From the NCBI RefSeq assembly GCF_042263505.1, contig NZ_JBHKFI010000014.1, positions 53,435 to 117,434 on the forward strand: 64,000 nt of DNA. The letters run 5' to 3'. The notes under the pieces were generated by a model. It worked only from the letters and a program-made list of their open reading frames with translations. It was not told the DNA's origin and did not search any database. The first letter of the stretch is position 1; each line of letters starts with the position of its first letter. Below, piece by piece: positions 60,151-64,000 of the stretch. This DNA is from Bacillus_BE sp042263505 (GTDB taxonomy: Bacteria; Bacillota; Bacilli; Bacillales; Cytobacillaceae). The position numbers and the translations under genes are program-made.

Positions 60151-61743
60151 ATGAAAAAGAGTAAAGGTATTTGGTTCCTAGCATTCGTCTTAGTTTTGTC
60201 TATGGCGTTGGTTGGTTGCAACAAATCTACTAGCAGCGATAGCAAGGAAAAAGATGGCTCTGGAGAAAAAACAGCAGGCGGCACGCTTATCTTTGGAAGA
60301 GGCGGAGACTCTGTTGCACTTGATCCGATTAATGCAACAGATGGTGAATCCTTTAAAATTACAGACAATGTATTTGATACTTTGGTTAGCTTTGGTAAAG
60401 ATAATACCGAAATTGAACCGGGTCTTGCTGAAAAATATGAGTCTACCAAAGATGGTTTAAAATATACCTTTCATTTAAGAAAGGGTATTAAATTCCACGA
60501 TGGTACAGACTTTAATGCAGATGCTGTCGTTTTCAACTTTGACCGCTGGAAAAAAGGCCCCGCAGAAGAATTTCCTTACTATGTTTCCCAATTTGGTGAC
60601 AACATTAAGGAAGTAAAAGCGGTTGATGATTATACGGTTGAAATCACTTTAAACCGCGTTGTCGCACCATTCTACAAAAACTTAGCGATGTCTGCATTTG
60701 GTATCTCAAGTCCAGCTGCCATTGAAAAATATGGGGATAAATATAAAGAGCACCCAGTTGGAACAGGTCCATTTAAATTTGTTGAATGGAAACGCAATGA
60801 CACGATTACTCTAGAGAAAAACAAAGATTATTGGCAAAAAGGTCTTCCTAAGCTAGATAAAGTTGTCTTCCGTACAATTCCAGATAACTCAGCACGCTTA
60901 AATGCTCTTTCAGCTGGTGAAGTTGATTTAATTGATGGCGTCAATTTTAGTGATGTTGAATCCATTAAAGCTAATAAAGATTTGCAAATTTTTTATCGAC
61001 CATCTTTAAATGTTGGTTACTTAGGATTAACAGCTACTCGTGGTCCTTTAAAGGATAAAAAGGTACGTCAAGCATTAAATTATGCTGTTGATAAAAAAGC
61101 ATTAATCGATGCATTCTATGCCGGTGCTGCTGATCCAGCTAAAAACCCAATACCTCCAACAATTGATGGCTATAATGATGATATTAAAGATTATCCATAT
61201 GATCCTGAAAAGGCAAAAGCTCTACTTAAGGAAGCGGGCTATGACAATAGTCAAACCCTTGAGCTATGGGCAATGCCGGTTCCAAGGGATTATATGCCTA
61301 ATGGACAAAAAGTGGCAGAAGCTCTACAAAAGAACTTTGCAGATGTTGGTGTGAAAACGAAAATCGTTTCTTATGAATGGGCAACATACTTAGATAAAGC
61401 TAGTAAAGGTGAGGCAGATATGTTCTTGCTTGGCTGGACTGGTGATAATGGAGATGCTGATAACTTCCTTTATGCATTATTAGATGAAGACAGCATTGGA
61501 AGCAATAACTATTCATATTTCAAAAACGATGAAATGCATAAATTACTTATTGAAGCTCAATCAACAAACGACCAAGCAAAACGCGATAAATTATATAAGA
61601 AAGCACAAGAAATTATTAAAGAAGAAGCTCCTTGGATTCCACTTGTTCACTCAACACCTGTTATTGCAGGTAAGAAGTCCGTTTCTGGCTACGTTCCACA
61701 TCCAACTGGTACTGAGCCATTAACAGAAGTTGAATTGAAATAA
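60151..61743 (+). CDS. Oligo/dipeptide-binding lipoprotein (DppE/OppA type, SBP family 5)
   Basis: 530 residues: signal peptide with lipobox LVGC near residue 23, then family-5 fold landmarks FDTLVSFGKDNTEIEPGLAEKYE, LRKGIKFHDGTDFNADAVVFNFDRW, GTGPFKFVEWKRNDTITLEKNKDYW and RQALNYAVDKKAL. AGAAGGGGGA precedes ATG. Closest in style to DppE-type peptide or ABC nickel/peptide binders; the real ligand is not determined. A terminator follows before the permease genes. Confidence 0.93.
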   Translation: MKKSKGIWFLAFVLVLSMALVGCNKSTSSDSKEKDGSGEKTAGGTLIFGRGGDSVALDPINATDGESFKITDNVFDTLVSFGKDNTEIEPGLAEKYESTKDGLKYTFHLRKGIKFHDGTDFNADAVVFNFDRWKKGPAEEFPYYVSQFGDNIKEVKAVDDYTVEITLNRVVAPFYKNLAMSAFGISSPAAIEKYGDKYKEHPVGTGPFKFVEWKRNDTITLEKNKDYWQKGLPKLDKVVFRTIPDNSARLNALSAGEVDLIDGVNFSDVESIKANKDLQIFYRPSLNVGYLGLTATRGPLKDKKVRQALNYAVDKKALIDAFYAGAADPAKNPIPPTIDGYNDDIKDYPYDPEKAKALLKEAGYDNSQTLELWAMPVPRDYMPNGQKVAEALQKNFADVGVKTKIVSYEWATYLDKASKGEADMFLLGWTGDNGDADNFLYALLDEDSIGSNNYSYFKNDEMHKLLIEAQSTNDQAKRDKLYKKAQEIIKEEAPWIPLVHSTPVIAGKKSVSGYVPHPTGTEPLTEVELK

Positions 61744-61753
61744 TGTTGTTATG

Positions 61754-61787
61754 AAAAGGGAGTTCACTTGAAGGACTCCCTTTTCTT
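61754..61787 (+). terminator. Intra-operon hairpin after the binding-protein gene
   Basis: AAAAGGGAGT / ACTCCCTTTT forms a 10-bp perfect stem with an 11-nt loop followed by CTTCTC. It is likely partial, keeping binding-protein mRNA more abundant than permease mRNA. Confidence 0.8.
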
Positions 61788-61933
61788 CTCTTGAAAATAA
61801 GACAATCTGTTTACAGAAGATCAATTGGAAAGATTAATAGTATAAATCCTCCAGAATATTAAGAGTCGATTTTAACATGAATTAATTGCTTGCAAATACA
61901 ATTATTGGCTCACTCAAGAAAAGAGGTGGTATC

Positions 61934-62938
61934 ATGTTTTCATATACTCTAAAACGAATTTTTTCCTTAGTTCCTGTTCTTTTGGGATTATCATTGGTTG
62001 TTTTTTTTATGATTCGTGCTATTCCGGGTGATCCGGCACAGGTTATTTTAGGAAAATTAGCTACACCACAGGCAATAGCTGATTTAAATAAGCAGCTGGG
62101 ATTGGATCAGCCATGGTATATCCAGTATTTTGATTACCTAGGAAATTTATTGACAGGTGATTTAGGAGAATCTTTGCGTACAAAGTCAGCCATCAATGCG
62201 GAGATTTGGCCATATCTTGCTGGAACTATGGAGCTTTCCTTTTGTGCGATGCTCGTTGCCATCGTAATTGGCGTGAATGCAGGGATTATCAGCGCATGGT
62301 TCCAAAATTCATGGTTTGATTATATCGCGATGGTTCTTGCATTGATTGGTGTATCGATGCCAATCTTTTGGTTAGGTTTAATGGAACAATGGGTTTTTGC
62401 GATTAATCTCGAATGGCTCCCAACCTCAGGAAGGGAAGATGTAAGAAATCCGATTACTGCCATTACGAATTTCTACATAATTGATACTTTGATTCAAGGT
62501 GACTTCAATCAACTTTGGACGGTTATTAAACATCTCGTATTACCAAGTCTCGCATTGGCAACCATTCCAATGGCGATTATTGCCCGTATAACCCGTTCAA
62601 CCATGCTTGAGGTGATGAAGTCTGATTATATTAGAACAGCAAGAGCAAAGGGGTTAAGAATGTTTTGGGTCGTTTATAAACATTCCTTAAAAAATGCGAT
62701 AATCCCTGTCTTGACTGTCATTGGTTTACAAACAGGGCTGCTATTAGGTGGAGCTATTTTAACTGAAACGATTTTTAGCTGGCCTGGAATCGGGCGGTAT
62801 ATTTATGATGCAATTGGATTTAGGGATTATCCAGTCATTCAATCTGGAATTCTGATCATTGCTTTTATTTTTGTTATCATTAATCTAATTGTCGATTTAT
62901 TATATGCCTTTGTCGACCCTAGAATTAAATATCATTAA
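61934..62938 (+). CDS. Oligo/dipeptide ABC transporter permease (DppB/OppB type)
   Basis: 334 residues, six TM helices. FSYTLKRIFSLVPVLLGLSLVVFFMIRAIPGDPA is typical of the N terminus, TRSTMLEVMKSDYIRTARAKGL holds the EAA coupling loop and FSWPGIGRYIYDAI follows. ATG 61934 has AAGAGGTGG upstream; the frame from 61886 is rejected for lack of SD. Confidence 0.95.
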   Translation: MFSYTLKRIFSLVPVLLGLSLVVFFMIRAIPGDPAQVILGKLATPQAIADLNKQLGLDQPWYIQYFDYLGNLLTGDLGESLRTKSAINAEIWPYLAGTMELSFCAMLVAIVIGVNAGIISAWFQNSWFDYIAMVLALIGVSMPIFWLGLMEQWVFAINLEWLPTSGREDVRNPITAITNFYIIDTLIQGDFNQLWTVIKHLVLPSLALATIPMAIIARITRSTMLEVMKSDYIRTARAKGLRMFWVVYKHSLKNAIIPVLTVIGLQTGLLLGGAILTETIFSWPGIGRYIYDAIGFRDYPVIQSGILIIAFIFVIINLIVDLLYAFVDPRIKYH

Positions 62939-62955
62939 AGAGGGGAGTGGAAAGA

Positions 62956-63855
62956 ATGGAGATACAAGTTGATCAAGCAGCGCAGCCACCAATTGGTCCA
63001 AATGAAGATAAAGTAGCCTCTCCTTGGATGGAGGGATGGAGAAGCTTTAAGAAAAATAAGCTTGCACTAATTGGTACAGGCATTGTCCTTTTCTTTATTT
63101 TACTCGCAATCTTTGCTCCAATTATTGCTCCTTCAGGAATTAATGATCAAATGCTTTCTGATAAGTTGAAGGCTCCATCCAGTGAGCATTGGTTTGGAAC
63201 CGATGACTTTGGACGAGATATTTTTTCAAGGGTCGTTTTTGGTGCAAGGATATCATTATGGGTAGGTTTTCTTTCAGTTGTTGGTTCGATTGTTATCGGG
63301 TGTATGCTTGGAATCATAGCAGGGTATTACGGGAAATGGATTGATATGATCATTTCACGGATATTTGATATAATGCTTGCTTTTCCAAGTATTCTTCTTG
63401 CTATTGCAATTGTTGCCGTTCTCGGTCCATCATTAAAGAATGCTCTTATTGCCATTGCAACTATTAATATACCAAACTTTGGACGCTTAATTCGTTCACG
63501 TGTATTAAGTGTTAAGGAAGAGGAATATATAATGGCAGCTAAAGCTGTTGGAATGAGTAATACAAGAATACTGTTGTCTCATGTTCTCCCAAATAGCATG
63601 GCTCCTATTATTGTACAGGGAACACTAGCGATTGCGACTGCTATCATTGAAGCAGCTGCACTTGGTTTTTTAGGATTAGGGGCAGAGGCTCCAAACCCAG
63701 AATGGGGGAAGATGTTGTCTGATGCAAAGACCTTTTTAATCCAGGCCCCATGGACGATGATTTTTCCAGGTTTAGCTATTATGCTGACTGTGTTGGGATT
63801 TAATCTTATGGGGGATGGCCTGAGAGATGCATTGGACCCAAGAATGAAGAATTAA
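62956..63855 (+). CDS. Oligo/dipeptide ABC transporter permease (DppC/OppC type)
   Basis: 300 residues with OppC N-terminal segment WMEGWRSFKKNKLALIGTGIV, then GTDDFGRDIFSRVVFGARISL and EEEYIMAAKAVGMSNTRILLSHVLPN (the EAA loop). GAGGGGAG stands 10 nt before ATG 62956; the GTG at 62947 abuts it. Last gene of the operon; an IS3-family end begins 19 nt after its stop. Confidence 0.95.
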   Translation: MEIQVDQAAQPPIGPNEDKVASPWMEGWRSFKKNKLALIGTGIVLFFILLAIFAPIIAPSGINDQMLSDKLKAPSSEHWFGTDDFGRDIFSRVVFGARISLWVGFLSVVGSIVIGCMLGIIAGYYGKWIDMIISRIFDIMLAFPSILLAIAIVAVLGPSLKNALIAIATINIPNFGRLIRSRVLSVKEEEYIMAAKAVGMSNTRILLSHVLPNSMAPIIVQGTLAIATAIIEAAALGFLGLGAEAPNPEWGKMLSDAKTFLIQAPWTMIFPGLAIMLTVLGFNLMGDGLRDALDPRMKN

Positions 63856-63873
63856 AATAAAAAGCAGCTGAAA

Positions 63874-64000
63874 TGAAGTGACCCCTAAAAGTTAGACACG
63901 GTTATTTCATTAGGCTGCTTGCTCAAAATGAGTTCGGTATTGCACCGGGCTCATTTTTAATTTTGCCTTCATCCGTTTCGTATTATAATATTCCATATAT
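63874..64000 (-). mobile_element. IS3-family (IS150-like) insertion sequence, truncated by the window edge
   Basis: TGAAGTGACCCCTAAAAG and GTTAGACA form the terminal inverted-repeat pattern seen in IS3-group elements (TG...TTAGACA). The transposase 3' end lies inside it. Only the right end is visible, so the target duplication and left end cannot be tested. Confidence 0.85.
63910..64000 (-). CDS. IS3-family transposase OrfB, C-terminal end (partial)
   Basis: The minus strand encodes YMEYYNTKRMKAKLKMSPVQ followed by YRTHFEQAA and stop, the classic OrfB end (YIxxYNxxRxxxKLKxxSPVxYR) after the DDE integrase core. The frame runs off the window. Confidence 0.92.
   Translation of the reverse strand, partial: YMEYYNTKRMKAKLKMSPVQYRTHFEQAA

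Overview
The window is low-GC DNA from a spore-forming member of the Bacillaceae. The evidence is dense SD-led genes, frequent TTG/GTG starts, spore genes sspK and sspE, and a block at about 48.2-57.7 kb (yfhD-yfhE-recX-yfhH-sspK-yfhJ-yfhP-mutY-yfhS-fabL-sspE-ygaB-ygaC-ygaD) whose order matches the Bacillus subtilis yfh/yga region as I remember it. The species cannot be named from the sequence alone. No rRNA, tRNA, CRISPR array or prophage was seen. The only transposase sequence is the 3' end of an IS3-family element cut by the right edge.

Layout. 0-3.3 kb: the 3' part of an FtsH-type protease, then a cobalamin riboswitch and cobT. 3.7-7.4 kb: an OhrR-like MarR repressor with a glutathione peroxidase, and a TetR repressor divergent from a DHA2 drug-efflux pump. 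7.5-16.8 kb: structured repeat copy 1, a soluble chemoreceptor-like protein, a LacI regulator with an oligo-1,6-glucosidase, the wreck of its sugar ABC transporter, a CarD-like regulator, and a cluster of methyltransferase, STAS-like protein, degenerate KAS III and chemoreceptor. 16.9-22.1 kb: a COG3910-type ATPase, a formate/nitrite transporter with two DUF3147 proteins, structured repeat copy 2, a MerR/TipAS regulator and a methyltransferase. 22.3-26.9 kb: a complete branched-chain amino acid ABC transporter (liv). 27-32.5 kb: sdpRI, Hsp20, a PAP2 phosphatase and adhE. 32.9-38.7 kb: cydABCD. 38.9-47.2 kb: an ABC-F protein with an attenuator-like leader, a MATE exporter, a YtrA-type regulator with an ABC exporter, and a HlyD/DHA2 efflux pair. 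47.5-48.3 kb: a CBS protein and a strong DnaA-box cluster. 48.3-57.7 kb: the conserved yfh/yga block. 58.1-63.9 kb: a complete oligo/dipeptide ABC transporter, with an IS3-family end just after it.

How the genes work together. Several loci fit low-oxygen redox control: adhE lies behind a perfect Rex-like palindrome, the formate transporter has a near-consensus Rex site, and cytochrome bd with its CydCD assembly exporter is adjacent. Drug or cell-envelope stress defence is also well represented: two DHA2 pumps, MATE, ABC-F, a YtrA-type ABC system, MerR/TipAS, SdpI and YgaD. Each repressor usually sits next to its target with a visible inverted repeat.

Most notable are (1) two 328/329-bp intergenic repeats about 93% alike by eye, with nested hairpins and two complementary hairpin loops (AGGAC/GUCCU) that look like a kissing interaction in a structured RNA; (2) eight DnaA-box-like 9-mers in about 190 bp far from any dnaA gene; (3) a seven-codon leader plus terminator directly upstream of the ABC-F gene; (4) a KAS III homologue lacking the catalytic His and Asn; (5) a sugar ABC transporter locus collapsed by internal deletions.
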